Positions 52,710 through 61,960 of a DNA stretch of 64,000 bases are shown here, one piece after another; position 1 is the stretch's first letter; the number at the start of each line of letters is the position of its first letter. The position numbers were made by a program, and so were the translations under genes. The stretch comes from UBA9620 sp965220695 (lineage in GTDB: Bacteria; Acidobacteriota; Vicinamibacteria; Vicinamibacterales; UBA8438), in NCBI GenBank assembly GCA_965220695.1, contig OZ244838.1:5270001-5334000 (forward strand). Direction: 5' to 3'. The notes beneath the pieces were generated by a model that worked only from the letters and a program-made list of their open reading frames with translations, did no database searches and was not told where the DNA came from.

Positions 52710-53699
52710 ATGCAGGAACTTGGCCGTCTTGAGCGAGTCAAAATACGCGACATCTGGTCTACCGAAGCCCAGGACTTCACGCCCTGGCTGGCCAGGGACG
52801 AGAACCTGTCCGTCCTGGCCGACACGTTGCGCATGGATCTCGAAGTCGAATCGCAGGAGAAGAACGTCGGGCCGTTCCGCGCCGACATTCTTTGCCGAAA
52901 TGCCGACGGCGGATCCTGGGTCTTAATCGAGAACCAGTTGGAACGGACGGACCATATTCACCTGGGCCAACTCCTCACCTACGCGGCCGGGTTGCATGCC
53001 GTCACCATCTGCTGGATCGCGGCGAGCTTTACGGAAGAGCACCGCGCGACGCTCGACTGGTTGAATGAAATCACGGACGACCGGTTTCAATTCTTCGGTC
53101 TTGAGGTCGAGCTCTGGAAGATAGGAGGCTCGCTCGCCGCGCCGAAGTTCAACGTCGTCTCCAAACCGAACGACTGGATTCGCTCTGTCACGAAACTGAC
53201 CCGAGGCACCAGCGAGAACGTGACACCCAGGAAGCGTCAACAGCTGATGTTCTGGACAGAACTGATGAAGCGGCTTGACGAGCAAGGAAGTCCTATTCGC
53301 ATCAAGACGCCGCAACCGCAGAGTTGGATGGATTTCAGTATCGGCCGGTCCGGTTTCTGGCTGGAAGCCAGGCTCAATTCCACGAAGAAATGGATCGGCG
53401 TTGATCTCTTCATGGCAGGATTGGACGCTACGGCGCACTTCAATCTGCTACACCTGCGACGCAAGGAAGTCGAGAGCGAGTTTGGCGAGCCGCTCGAATG
53501 GCGTCCGTTGCCTGATCGCAAGAGTAGCAGTGTGCGGCTGTACAGGAAGGATACCGACCCGACGCGCGAGAACGAATGGCCGAAACAGCACGCATGGATG
53601 GTGTCGACGCTGAAGCGATTCCACAAGACGTTCCGACCGCGTGTGAAGAACCTCGACGCCTCCGACTGGCCACCTGACGACGACGGGCGCGACGAGTAA
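52710..53699 (+). CDS. DUF4268-type protein with PD-(D/E)XK nuclease-like N-terminus
   Basis: 329 residues from ATG 52710. The N-terminal half has the nuclease-like core FRADILCRNADGGSWVLIEN, with Asp and Glu-x-Gln in place of the usual Glu-x-Lys, and QLERTDHIHLGQLLTYAAGL. The C-terminal half (QQLMFWTELMKRLDEQG, FWLEARLNSTKKWIGVDLFM, GEPLEWRPLPDRKSSSVRLY) is DUF4268. Such proteins lie in mobile and defence islands; their role is unproven. A paralogue lies at 58279. Confidence 0.8.
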   Translation: MQELGRLERVKIRDIWSTEAQDFTPWLARDENLSVLADTLRMDLEVESQEKNVGPFRADILCRNADGGSWVLIENQLERTDHIHLGQLLTYAAGLHAVTICWIAASFTEEHRATLDWLNEITDDRFQFFGLEVELWKIGGSLAAPKFNVVSKPNDWIRSVTKLTRGTSENVTPRKRQQLMFWTELMKRLDEQGSPIRIKTPQPQSWMDFSIGRSGFWLEARLNSTKKWIGVDLFMAGLDATAHFNLLHLRRKEVESEFGEPLEWRPLPDRKSSSVRLYRKDTDPTRENEWPKQHAWMVSTLKRFHKTFRPRVKNLDASDWPPDDDGRDE

Positions 53700-53716
53700 G
53701 GCACGCCCGAAGCCTC

Positions 53717-55705
53717 CTACCGTTGCAATCGTTGCCGGGACGTCCGCATTGCCTCCCTATCTTGAACGAACCGCGGTTCGTCCGGCGCCAGAGCGATAGC
53801 CCGGCGATAGGCTTCTTCAACTTCTCCAACCGGTGCCCGCAGCCAGTTCAGCGTGCGCGCCAGGTCCCGCCACGCCCAGGCATGGCGTTCCGGCGGGGCA
53901 TCGAGTTGGATGACGCGCTCCAGGAGCGTCCGCGCCTCGGTGAGCAACCTGCGGTTCGAGTCGCGCTGCCGCCGGCGGTAAGCTTCGGTCGCCAACCGGA
54001 GCTTGGTCTGCGCAAACTCGTGCAGCGCACGGGGATCGGCATACACCGCCTCTCCGGCGCGCTCGAAGTACCGGTGTGCGGTATGGGAATCTTGGGCGCG
54101 TCGGGCCAGGATGGCGGCGTCAATGGCGTCCTGACCGGACAGCACGGGACGGGGTTGTCTGAGCAGATCCTGCGCCTTTCTCTCGTCACCAGCCTCCACG
54201 AGCACGTCGATCAGGGTATTCGCGACGTGTGAGACCGCGCTGGCCGGTCCTTGAGCCTCAAAGGTTTCCAGGACCCCTTCGGCGCGCCCGATCTCGCCGC
54301 GATCCGCGTACGAGCGGATCATCTCCGAGGCGAGGATCGCCGACGTCTGGTTGGACACCCACGCGGACTCGATACGGTGAAGCGCGTCCTGGTGTTCTCC
54401 CAGCGCTCGCAGGTGAGCCGCGTCCCGCAGCGCGGACAGTGCCCCGTATTCCGGATGGGCCGGCAACGTGGCCTGGAAGTAGGTCCGCTGTTCGTCGAAG
54501 TCGAATCGCGGCGCCGGCGATTCGTTTGCCGCCATCGCCTGAAACACCTTTGGCAGCCCGGAGAGTCGTCCTTCCGCCAGTCCCAACTCCTTCAGGAACT
54601 CGCCGATGCGGCGATTGCGGGCAGGCGCGGCCCGAACCTCGGCATTCCGAATCAAGTGGTGGGGTTCGATGCCCGGGACCGGTCCTGGATAACTGATGAT
54701 CTCGACTCGACTTGGGTAAAGGTAGACCTTGGTTGGCTCAGTCTGGTCAACGTCATAACCACGGTGATACACCGCGTTGACGAGGGTCTCGCGCAGCGCC
54801 GGCAGCGGATAGCTGACCCAGCCGCGCACCTGGCTCCGATCCCGCTGCTTCTGCAGATGGAACGCAGAGAAGTTCTCAAGATACTTCAGACAATCGCGAA
54901 GCTGGTCCACCAGCCCTCCACCGAACGTGCGCTCCTCCTGCACGTCCCCGGCTCGATCTGCGGCGAACTGCACGACTTCGATCCTTGCCCCTCGGAACCA
55001 TTGCGTGGGGTCCCTCGAGAAGAAGAGCAGACCGGCGTTCCGGGGCACCTCGTGATCGTTGACCTTCGTCGTGATCCGCATGCGCCGATAGACGGCCCTC
55101 TCGTTCGGCTCGTCGAGCAGCCCGCTCCGTACGTCGCGCAGGAACTCGCGAACCTTCGCCTCGCGCAGATCCTCGACCTGGGCATCCGGCGCCCTGCGAT
55201 CGTCCCAGGGCACGCGGGCCGTCTGCTGAATGAGTGCCCGGAGCAGGTCGCCACGCTGCTCTGCGTCGACGGTCTCCGAGCCGAGACGCACCCACAACCG
55301 GCGTGACCCGTCGATGGCGGCGGGTGCGCGATGGGGTCTCATCTCACTGGCTGGCGCCCACACGACCAGGACGAGCCGATCTCCGACCGTCTCAGGCGAC
55401 AGGATGGGAGGATAGGGCGGATCGTGCCGGTTGCAGTTGCCGCGAATCCACTGCTGCGCGGCCTCGACCTCTTCGGCGGACAGGCCGGACGGGGGCAGGG
55501 CCGCGCGGCCGGCCTGCTCCGCGGCGCCGATGACGATGTAGCCGCCGTTCAGGTTGTGATAGTCGTTGGCGAACGCGCAGATCGTCCGCAGAACCTGGGA
55601 GCCGGTCGTGTGCGGATCCCACGACGCCTTGAACTCCACCCGTTCCGATTCCACGCCGCGGCAATGGAGGAGATCGTCAAGGTTGATCGGAAGAATCGCG
55701 CTCAT
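53717..55705 (-). CDS. AlbA_2 / ATP-binding protein with TPR-like C-terminus
   Basis: 662 residues. Residues 1-130 are an AlbA_2 (Schlafen-like) domain: CRGVESERVEFKASW and LRTICAFANDYHNLNGGYIV. Around 300-345 PLPALRETLVNAVYHRGYDV plus VEIISYPGPVPG is the HATPase_c_4 region typical of these proteins. Residues about 430-655 are helical repeats of TPR type (LRALGEHQDALHRIESAW, RAEGVLETFEAQG, VEEAYRRAIALAPDEP). AlbA_2/HATPase proteins are often called transcriptional regulators, and some act in phage defence. Convergent with the DUF4268 gene, 17 bp apart. Confidence 0.82.
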   Translation of the reverse strand: MSAILPINLDDLLHCRGVESERVEFKASWDPHTTGSQVLRTICAFANDYHNLNGGYIVIGAAEQAGRAALPPSGLSAEEVEAAQQWIRGNCNRHDPPYPPILSPETVGDRLVLVVWAPASEMRPHRAPAAIDGSRRLWVRLGSETVDAEQRGDLLRALIQQTARVPWDDRRAPDAQVEDLREAKVREFLRDVRSGLLDEPNERAVYRRMRITTKVNDHEVPRNAGLLFFSRDPTQWFRGARIEVVQFAADRAGDVQEERTFGGGLVDQLRDCLKYLENFSAFHLQKQRDRSQVRGWVSYPLPALRETLVNAVYHRGYDVDQTEPTKVYLYPSRVEIISYPGPVPGIEPHHLIRNAEVRAAPARNRRIGEFLKELGLAEGRLSGLPKVFQAMAANESPAPRFDFDEQRTYFQATLPAHPEYGALSALRDAAHLRALGEHQDALHRIESAWVSNQTSAILASEMIRSYADRGEIGRAEGVLETFEAQGPASAVSHVANTLIDVLVEAGDERKAQDLLRQPRPVLSGQDAIDAAILARRAQDSHTAHRYFERAGEAVYADPRALHEFAQTKLRLATEAYRRRQRDSNRRLLTEARTLLERVIQLDAPPERHAWAWRDLARTLNWLRAPVGEVEEAYRRAIALAPDEPRFVQDREAMRTSRQRLQR

Positions 55706-55795
55706 GGATGAATTATCGCCTCTCCGTGCCGTTCGTTTCTGGCACGGAACCCCGACTTTTTCCGCATCGGGGATATCCAGCTTCGAACCCTCCCG

Positions 55796-55889
55796 GCGCG
55801 ACTGCTATTCGAGTTTCTCCCGAAAGTGCTCGAATCGTCGCTCGAGAAACCCACGATCCGGCCAATCTTCCCGAGCCCGCGGGAGCCTG
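55796..55889 (-). pseudogene. 3' remnant of an HNH nuclease gene (94-bp repeat, copy A)
   Basis: 94 bp matching 59448-59541 with one mismatch; read on the minus strand it gives LPRAREDWPDRGFLERRFEH and FREKLE then TAG, the C-terminus of the HNH gene at 59457. The rest of this copy is gone and IS-like terminal repeats begin 2 bp beyond it. Confidence 0.75.
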
Positions 55890-55890
55890 C

Positions 55891-55956
55891 GCATTCCGGT
55901 GAAGTTGAACGCCGGATCCGGGGAACGTGAACACGGATTCCGGCGAACGTGAACGC
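55891..55956. repeat. three tandem 22-bp repeats, IS21-type end
   Basis: Three adjacent 22-bp units of the form (C/G)(G/C)ATTCCGG.GAA.(G/T)TGAAC.C. Serial 20-odd-bp repeats are typical of the ends of IS21-family elements. No transposase gene is attached, so this is probably a solo end. The stretch 55957-56192 has no gene; it turns AT-rich near 56130 and may hold the abiEi promoter. Confidence 0.5.
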
Positions 55957-56192
55957 TCGTCGGAGCGCAGCGACGTTGGTCGGTCGGGTGTGCGGCCGCG
56001 TAGCGGGCCTCGCCGGCTTCGCGCGAGGGCGCGTCGCGCCGGCAGCGCCCTGCGATGCCGGCACTGGTCAATGGTTCGCACTGACTCCAGCACGTCGCCC
56101 TTTCAGCGATAATCTGGCGTCGATCCGAACCGGTTGTTACTTTGTTCACTTCGGTTTATATTCATGATGATTAATCGCCATTTGGTTGTTGT

Positions 56193-56948
56193 ATGGGATC
56201 AAAAATAAACCTCCTGCTGCAAGCATGGCCCGCCGGGGCGGTTGGTACCCAGCGCTGGCTGAACAGCCGAGGCGTCGATTCCCGGCTTGCCGACAAGTAC
56301 GTTCGATCCGGTTGGTTGGAGCGACTCGGCCACGGCGCCTACGTCCGCGCCGGTTCCACGGTCGATTGGCCTGGCGCCGTTCATACTCTCCAGCATCAAC
56401 TCGGGCTCGACGTGCATCCCGGCGCCATGACGGCCTTCGATCTTCGCGGCTATGCCCACACTCTGGCGCTGAACGGCCGTGAAGTCGTTCTTTTCGGCAA
56501 GACAGGGACTAGGCTGCCGTCGTGGTTCAGCAGCCACGACTGGTCGCAGTCGGTGTCACTCGTCACGAGCAACATGTTCGGTACGAACTCCGAACGTGTG
56601 TCCACGATCAAGTTCGATGGGCTCGATCTCGCCGTTGCGACCCTTGAGCGAGCCGCGTTCGAGATGATGTACCTCGTGCCCAAGCACCAGTCCTACGAGG
56701 AAGCGCTGCAGGTCGTCGAGGCGTTGACGGCGCTCAGGCCGCAGGTCGTCCAGCGGCTACTGGAGAACTGCGCATCGAAGAAGGCCAAACGCCTGTTCAT
56801 GCACGCCGCCGAACGCATGAATCACCCATGGGTCACCGGCCTCGATCTCTCGAATGTTGATTTCGGGTCCGGCAAGCGGACCATCCATCCGGGTGGCCGC
56901 CTCGACGAAAAATACAATCTCATTGTTGCGGACCCGAGCGACGGATAG
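56193..56948 (+). CDS. abiEi: AbiEi-family antitoxin
   Basis: 251 residues from ATG 56193. N-terminal winged helix: GTQRWLNSRGVDSRLADKYV, RSGWLERLGHGAYVRAGS; then LQHQLGLDVHPGAMTAFDLR, LVTSNMFG, DLAVATLERAAFEMMYLVPK and KKAKRLFMHAAERMNHPWVT. This is the AbiEi transcription-regulator/antitoxin of type IV abortive-infection modules. The gene follows an AT-rich 60-bp segment. The toxin gene starts 7 bp after its stop. Confidence 0.88.
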   Translation: MGSKINLLLQAWPAGAVGTQRWLNSRGVDSRLADKYVRSGWLERLGHGAYVRAGSTVDWPGAVHTLQHQLGLDVHPGAMTAFDLRGYAHTLALNGREVVLFGKTGTRLPSWFSSHDWSQSVSLVTSNMFGTNSERVSTIKFDGLDLAVATLERAAFEMMYLVPKHQSYEEALQVVEALTALRPQVVQRLLENCASKKAKRLFMHAAERMNHPWVTGLDLSNVDFGSGKRTIHPGGRLDEKYNLIVADPSDG

Positions 56949-56955
56949 CGACTTC

Positions 56956-57864
56956 ATGCCGATATTGGATACCTATCGAGCCCAGGTGGACTTGTTGATC
57001 CGGAGCTTGCCTGCGGTCGCCAAGGTCCGGGAGTTCGCTCTGAAGGGCGGAACCGCCATCAATCTGTTCGATCACGACATGCCGCGACTCTCCGTCGACA
57101 TCGATCTCGCGTTCCTGCCGATCACCGATCGCGATATTGCGCTGAGCGAGATCCGTTCGCGACTCGCTGCAATCGCCGATGACATCTGTCGAACGATCCC
57201 CCGGGTAAGGGTTCAACTCGCCCGAGGCGATACGCCGAAATTGAACGTCGCCACACCTGACGCGCACATCAAGGTGGAACCAAACACCGTCATCCGCGGC
57301 AGTCTGTATCCACCCATCGACAGAGATCTTTGTCAGGGCGCTCAGGACGAGTACGAACTCTTCGTGCGTATCCAACGGCTGGCGGCCGGGGATCTATATG
57401 GCGGTAAATTGTGCGCGGCTCTCGACCGCCAGCACCCGCGGGACATGTTCGATATCAGGCGTCTCTTCGAGATTGGAGAAATATCCGACGAGATCCGTCG
57501 GGCGTTCGTCGTCTACCTCGCCAGTCACCGCCGTCCCATGGCGGAGTTGTTGGCGCCCAGGCCAAGACCGATGGAACCACTCTACGCCCATCACTTCGCC
57601 GGTATGACCGATGAGCCGATTGCGCTGGAGGCGCTCCAGGATGCCAGGGTGCGCCTGATTGAGTGGGTAGCAACCGCGCTTTCTGAAAGTGAGCGGATGT
57701 TCCTTCTGTCAGTCAAGCAGGGTGAGCCGGACTGGACGCTGCTGCCTTTCGCCGATCTTGAGCATTGGCCTGCGATCCAATGGAAACTGCACAACATTCG
57801 GCAGATGAGCCCTCGTGCTCATGAGGTGGCAGTCGATCGACTGCGTGCAGTGCTTGAAATCTGA
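56956..57864 (+). CDS. abiEii: AbiEii-family nucleotidyltransferase toxin
   Basis: 302 residues from ATG 56956. FALKGGTAINLFDHDMPRLS and VDIDLAFLPI give the GG...DxD signature of AbiEii nucleotidyltransferases; LNVATPDAHIKVEPN, DLYGGKLCAALDRQHPRDMF and DIRRLFE are conserved in the family. AbiEii is a nucleotide-transferring toxin held in check by AbiEi and released upon phage infection. Both genes appear intact. Confidence 0.9.
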   Translation: MPILDTYRAQVDLLIRSLPAVAKVREFALKGGTAINLFDHDMPRLSVDIDLAFLPITDRDIALSEIRSRLAAIADDICRTIPRVRVQLARGDTPKLNVATPDAHIKVEPNTVIRGSLYPPIDRDLCQGAQDEYELFVRIQRLAAGDLYGGKLCAALDRQHPRDMFDIRRLFEIGEISDEIRRAFVVYLASHRRPMAELLAPRPRPMEPLYAHHFAGMTDEPIALEALQDARVRLIEWVATALSESERMFLLSVKQGEPDWTLLPFADLEHWPAIQWKLHNIRQMSPRAHEVAVDRLRAVLEI

Positions 57865-57934
57865 ACCAGCGAAGGTACATCCCGGCCGGCGCCAGCGACC
57901 ACCTCGGCCTCGATGGCGACGTACGTGCGAGTCA

Positions 57935-58112
57935 TCACCGGAAGGCGTAGCGGACGCGAACGCCCGTCCGCCGCGGGGCGAGCACGTTCGCAACGTAGCG
58001 GCGCACCGTGAAGCCGTCTTCCGTTCGGCCGATGAGATCGGGCGTCTGGCGCACGCCGGTCACGGCGTACTCGTCGAACAGGTTGTCGGCGTAGCACGTC
58101 AGGGTCCAGAGA
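57935..58112 (-). pseudogene. C-terminal remnant of a TonB-dependent receptor
   Basis: Minus-strand frame LTCYADNLFDEYAVTGVRQT ... RRYVANVLAPRRTGVRVRYA FR then TGA. NLFDEY, NVLAPRRTGVR and the terminal aromatic are the last strands of TonB-dependent outer-membrane receptors. Upstream sequence is unrelated. A left-over of earlier chromosome content within the island. Confidence 0.62.
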
Positions 58113-58278
58113 TCCATTGAGACCGACACTGACGAGTTGCGGAGTGTCGTAGGCTGACAGAGTCTCGCCGCCAGCGGCGCTCCGGCAGGTGGGTCACGCA
58201 ACCCGGGATGGTGCATCATAGGCCGGTGGTCGAACCAGACAGCCGCCGCCGTCGACCGGCGTGAACCGGGGGAGACAA

Positions 58279-59343
58279 ATGACCGAGTCGGGAGAAACAT
58301 TGGGAGAAAAGAAGCGGGTGGATCTGAGAACGGTCTGGCCGCATGAGCTCGACTTTTCCCGCTGGCTGGCCGAGAACATCGAGACCTTGAATGAACAGGT
58401 CATATGGGAGATCGACTCGGAGTCCGTGCAGCAGGAGGTGCCCATGGGTTCAATGCGTGTGGACCTCCTGGTCGAGGCGACGGCGCCTGACACCGGCGAA
58501 CGCTTCAAGGTGGTGATCGAGAACCAGCTCGGCATGACCGACGGAGGTCATCTCGCGGGCGTGATGGACTACATGGTCGCGTTTCAGACCAAGGGCGCGA
58601 TTTGGATCGCCGGCGACGTCAGCCACGAATACGTCGAAGTGGTGCGGTGGTTGAACAATGAGTCCAGCATTGACGCCTATTTGTTCAAGGTCGAGACCAT
58701 CCGCATCGACGAATCGCGACCCGTTCCCATCCTCACGAAGATCGTTGGTCCTTCCCGCCTCCCCCATACGGGGCGTAGCGGAGGCGATCCGCGCCGTAGT
58801 CAACAGGTGCGGGACTGGTGGGGGCGTGTGCTGCCCGGGCTCGCCACAGTCCATGATGCCTGGGGATCCGTGAGACCGACCACGCACCAGTACCCGGGGG
58901 TGCGCATTCCGAATGGACCGGAACCTGTCAAGTGGTATGTCAACGTGACAGGAAAGAAAACGACGCTCGGGATCCATATCAGTGGTGCAACGAGAGACGA
59001 GGGTGACCACTACTTCAACCGGCTCTTGGCGCGGCGAGATGAAATCCACGAGGCTTTCGGCGAATCACTCGTGTGGGATCAAAGAAGGTACCCGCCCGGC
59101 ACTCGCTGGGTGACCTGGAAGAACCCCCAACCCGGCGGATTCGATGACGACCCGGACGTCCAAGAACATGCTGGGATCGCCATCGCCGACGCCATGAAGC
59201 GCCTGGTGGCTGCCACCGAGGGCATCGTGCAAGCGTTGCCGCCGTTTCAACCGCCATCCGGGGATGCGTCCGGTGAATCGCAGGACGAGTATGGAGCCGG
59301 CGAGTCCTCGAATGACAGCGCAGACCCGGGAGGCTCTGTGTGA
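58279..59343 (+). CDS. DUF4268-type protein with PD-(D/E)XK nuclease-like N-terminus
   Basis: 354 residues from ATG 58279 (GGGGGAG 5 nt upstream). Same plan as 52710: FSRWLAENIETLNEQVIWEI, MRVDLLVEATAPDTGERFKV, VIENQLGMTDGGHLAGVMDY, AIWIAGDVSHEYVEVVRWLN, then a DUF4268-like half (WYVNVTGKKTTLGIHISGAT, FGESLVWDQRRYPPG) and a low-complexity acidic tail. The acids and Glu-x-Gln are in the same places as in the paralogue. Stands alone after the AbiE genes. Confidence 0.78.
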   Translation: MTESGETLGEKKRVDLRTVWPHELDFSRWLAENIETLNEQVIWEIDSESVQQEVPMGSMRVDLLVEATAPDTGERFKVVIENQLGMTDGGHLAGVMDYMVAFQTKGAIWIAGDVSHEYVEVVRWLNNESSIDAYLFKVETIRIDESRPVPILTKIVGPSRLPHTGRSGGDPRRSQQVRDWWGRVLPGLATVHDAWGSVRPTTHQYPGVRIPNGPEPVKWYVNVTGKKTTLGIHISGATRDEGDHYFNRLLARRDEIHEAFGESLVWDQRRYPPGTRWVTWKNPQPGGFDDDPDVQEHAGIAIADAMKRLVAATEGIVQALPPFQPPSGDASGESQDEYGAGESSNDSADPGGSV

Positions 59344-59447
59344 TCGAATCCTCATCGCGGCGGCGCCCGCGACCGGCCAGACAGTGGATGTGACGACACC
59401 TGGAGCCGATTTTATGCGGATTGCAATTCTCGGTTCGACCCCCCGTT

Positions 59448-59541
59448 GCGCGACTGCTATCCGAGTTTCTCCCGAAAGTGCTCGAATCGTCGCTCGAGAA
59501 ACCCACGATCCGGCCAATCTTCCCGAGCCCGCGGGAGCCTG
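59448..59541 (-). repeat. 94-bp repeat, copy B (3' end of the HNH gene)
   Basis: Identical to 55796-55889 except one base. It forms the last 28 codons of the intact HNH gene. Confidence 0.8.
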
Positions 59542-60386
59542 AGCCGTGTTCCATCGATACCCTTGATGGTCGCCAGCAAGTCGCCGTCCTGTTGCTCACG
59601 CAACGGCGCCGCTACGTGGACGCGATAGTCGGGATCGACGCCGATCAACTGCGAATCGAACGCGACGTGGTGCAGTGCGGACATGCAGATGCCGTTCTGA
59701 ACCGAGGGTGGGCCTCCCTCGGCGTCGGGCACGATATGGGCGCCGACCAGCAATTCGCGCACGGGCAGTCCACTGAATGCGCATCTCCAGCGGTACGCCG
59801 CCTTCGTGCGCGCGCTGAACCACGCCTGATGATTCCTGGTCCGTGTCGTGGTCAGGGAATAGGAGGCTTCGATGCTATCTCGTACGGCGGCAGCCGGGCT
59901 TGCCGCTTCGGCGACCGCGAAGTCAGCGGTTGCCAGCAGCACGTGTCCTTCTTCCTGTCGGAAGGCTTCCACCCAGACCGGAAATATCGGTTGATACGTC
60001 GCTGGCGAGATGCCGATGAAATAGATGAGCGGTGCACCCCGCTGCATCGCGGTCCGGAGCGCACGGTTGGTGGGATCCTCTTGTCCGCCGCGTGCCAGGT
60101 CATAACGGAGCAGACCGGTCGCGCCGTCAAGGCGTGCCGCATCGAAGCCCTGATCGCGATACCACAACGACCTGCCCGATCGCGGCACCGTCGTCTTGAT
60201 GCTGAGCGCTGCGCTCATCTGGCGCGGCTTGAAGATCCCCTTTGCCCGATTGGCGAACAGCACCGTTTCCCCGTCCGCCTGGAAGCCCTCCCTGATGGCC
60301 CGCCAGGGAACCAGTCCGCCCCATTGCCGTGAGAGTTTCTCGATGGCGGCGAACGCCGCGGCGCGGATACGTCGATCAGGGTCCAT
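59457..60386 (-). CDS. HNH endonuclease
   Basis: 309 residues from ATG at 60384-60386. The N-terminal half (IREGFQADGETVLFANRAKG, MSAALSIKTTVPRSG, LIYFIGISPATYQPIFPVWV) is a substrate-recognition region frequent in defence HNH proteins. The C-terminal nuclease holds CAFSGLPVRELLVGAHIVPD (His of HNH), NGICMSALHHVAFDSQLIGV and a final PRAREDWPDRGFLERRF. Likely a restriction-type DNA nuclease, perhaps for modified DNA. No partner gene beside it. Confidence 0.85.
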   Translation of the reverse strand: MDPDRRIRAAAFAAIEKLSRQWGGLVPWRAIREGFQADGETVLFANRAKGIFKPRQMSAALSIKTTVPRSGRSLWYRDQGFDAARLDGATGLLRYDLARGGQEDPTNRALRTAMQRGAPLIYFIGISPATYQPIFPVWVEAFRQEEGHVLLATADFAVAEAASPAAAVRDSIEASYSLTTTRTRNHQAWFSARTKAAYRWRCAFSGLPVRELLVGAHIVPDAEGGPPSVQNGICMSALHHVAFDSQLIGVDPDYRVHVAAPLREQQDGDLLATIKGIDGTRLRLPRAREDWPDRGFLERRFEHFREKLG

Positions 60387-60489
60387 GAGCTAGCAGCCCG
60401 TGGCGAAAGCCCCGCTGCATTCGACCGGTGTTGGCGGCAATCGTTGATTCCAACGTCGGACATCCGCACAGACGCGACAGCGTTGAAAT

Positions 60490-60735
60490 CTAGTAATCGA
60501 GACACGCGCGGCAGCCGCACCCGCCTTGGGCGTCGAAGTGATCCAGGAGTTTGCGCAGATTCGCGTGTGGATCCAGAATTCCCATCTCGCGCAGTCTGGA
60601 AAGGGCCATCATCGTCTCTTGATGGGGAGTATTGGCCGCCATCCTCGCATCGACGCGCGCGTTCCGTGCCCGTGTCGTCGCAATCCGGCGTCGCCGCCCG
60701 GCCGTCATGGGAATCGGCAGCATCGTGTCCATCAT
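60490..60735 (-). CDS. small hypothetical protein with Cys-rich end
   Basis: 81 residues from ATG 60733-60735 (AAGGA 6 nt upstream). Basic middle (TAGRRRRIATTRARNARVDA) and a C-terminal CGCRACLDY. HQETMMALSRLREMGILDP HANLRKLLDHFDAQ suggests helices. No family recognised. The 224 bp upstream to 60959 show nothing else coding. Confidence 0.5.
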   Translation of the reverse strand: MMDTMLPIPMTAGRRRRIATTRARNARVDARMAANTPHQETMMALSRLREMGILDPHANLRKLLDHFDAQGGCGCRACLDY

Positions 60736-60959
60736 CTCGTTCCTTCTTTCGCGGGTTGCCGTCTTCGCGCCATCATACTGGACCGCGCGGTCGACCGGAG
60801 CGACGGAGGCAAGATCCTTTTGTACATCGGATCCAGAACCCGGATGACCGGGCCAAGCCACTTGACTGCCTTGGAAGTTGCTCGGCCGGCGGTCACTCGC
60901 CAACGCTTGGCGGACAGTGGATCGACGTGGCCTGCCGGCTCCCGCGGCGCGGCTGACGC

Positions 60960-61513
60960 CTACAGCGCGAAGATCTCGGTGACCGGCAGGCGGAACCCGG
61001 GACACAGCGGAGCACCGTCCAGCGTGTCGGCCTTGTCGAAGCGTCGAGGCGTCCGGCGGGGTTGGTGGATCGTCACCGACATATCGGCCGGGTCCACCAC
61101 CCACACGGCGAGTGTGCCGTACGAGAGCCAGCGGTCACCTTGTCGGTGACATCGGTGCGTGTGTCGCCGGGCGACAGGACCTCCACCGCCAGGTCAGGAG
61201 CGCCGTTCCAGAAGGTCCTGGGGCGGCCTGCCGGCGGAATCCGCGTACGCCGGACGAAGGCGATGTCCGGGGCGAGCACGGTGTCGGGGTCGGTCGCCAG
61301 GAGGAAGCCGGTCTCGGCGCCGCAGACGACGCCGAGGCGGCCGCTCTTCACATGCTGGCTGAGCGGCCCGGCCAGATTCATGATGACGGCTCCGTGGTCG
61401 AAACCGGCTCGGGCCGTGCGTTGAAGTTCTCCTCTGACGAGCGCATGCCGGAGACTGTCGTCTGGCAGACGCCACAACTCATCAGCCGTCATGAGCCGTG
61501 CTGCTCCGGTCAC
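60960..61513 (-). pseudogene. Uma2-family nuclease gene with a frameshift
   Basis: The first 129 codons read MTADELWRLPDDSLRHALVR, GAVIMNLAGPLSQHV, ETGFLLATDPDTVLAPDIAF and PDLAVEVLSPGDTRTDVTDK, the Uma2 (DUF820) fold with its PD...EVxSP active site. One base is missing near 61132; the other frame then continues RWLSYGTLAVWVVDPADMSV, DKADTLDGAPLCPGFRLPVT and EIFAL to the TAG at 60960. The truncated product may keep the active site, but the fold would be incomplete. Confidence 0.78.
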
Positions 61514-61630
61514 GGAATTCGCTCACTGCTGGATCGCACCCGCTCCATGCTTCCGATTCCACCGGGTGTGGTCGATCTCTGCCATGGCGTCAAGACACAG
61601 GCTTGTCCATCGCCGCCAACCGTCGTCCAG

Positions 61631-61830
61631 ATGCCGGCTAGTTCGCCAGCGGGTGCGGCTTCCGCCGACTTTCGCCGTCCGGCCGCTACGCCGATTGCAA
61701 TGAATTGTACCTCCATGTCGACCCGTCCGGGGCACGCAGGTGGGTGCAGCGGCTAGTCATCCGAGGCCGGTTCCGCGGGCTCGGTCTTGGCAGCTACGCC
61801 CTCGTCTCGCTGGCCGAGGCCCGCCAATCC
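61631..61830 (+). pseudogene. tyrosine-integrase N-terminal remnant (DUF4102 type)
   Basis: MPASSPAGAASADFRRP starts at 61631; after a one-base loss near 61682 the frame runs GRYADCNELYLHVDPSGARR and WVQRLVIRGRFRGLGLGSYA plus LVSLAEAR. That is the N-terminal arm domain of P4-type integrases. The catalytic domain is missing. It marks an old island integration or a decayed phage/ICE module. Confidence 0.75.
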
Positions 61831-61960
61831 CGCGAATCACGACTTTTGACGGCGTCATCGGTAGGGTCGCCCCTTTCACTGATCCGAGCCCGATGGTTAC
61901 GCGTTTCCGCAGGCGCACGGGCGCAGTCTTCACGAAGCCACCCTCGACCGTGTGGCCCGA

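Noticed and set aside
55760..55800. tRNA-like TTCGAAC stretch beside both copies of the 94-bp repeat
   Set aside because: No 5-bp T-stem, anticodon arm or acceptor stem could be built around either copy.
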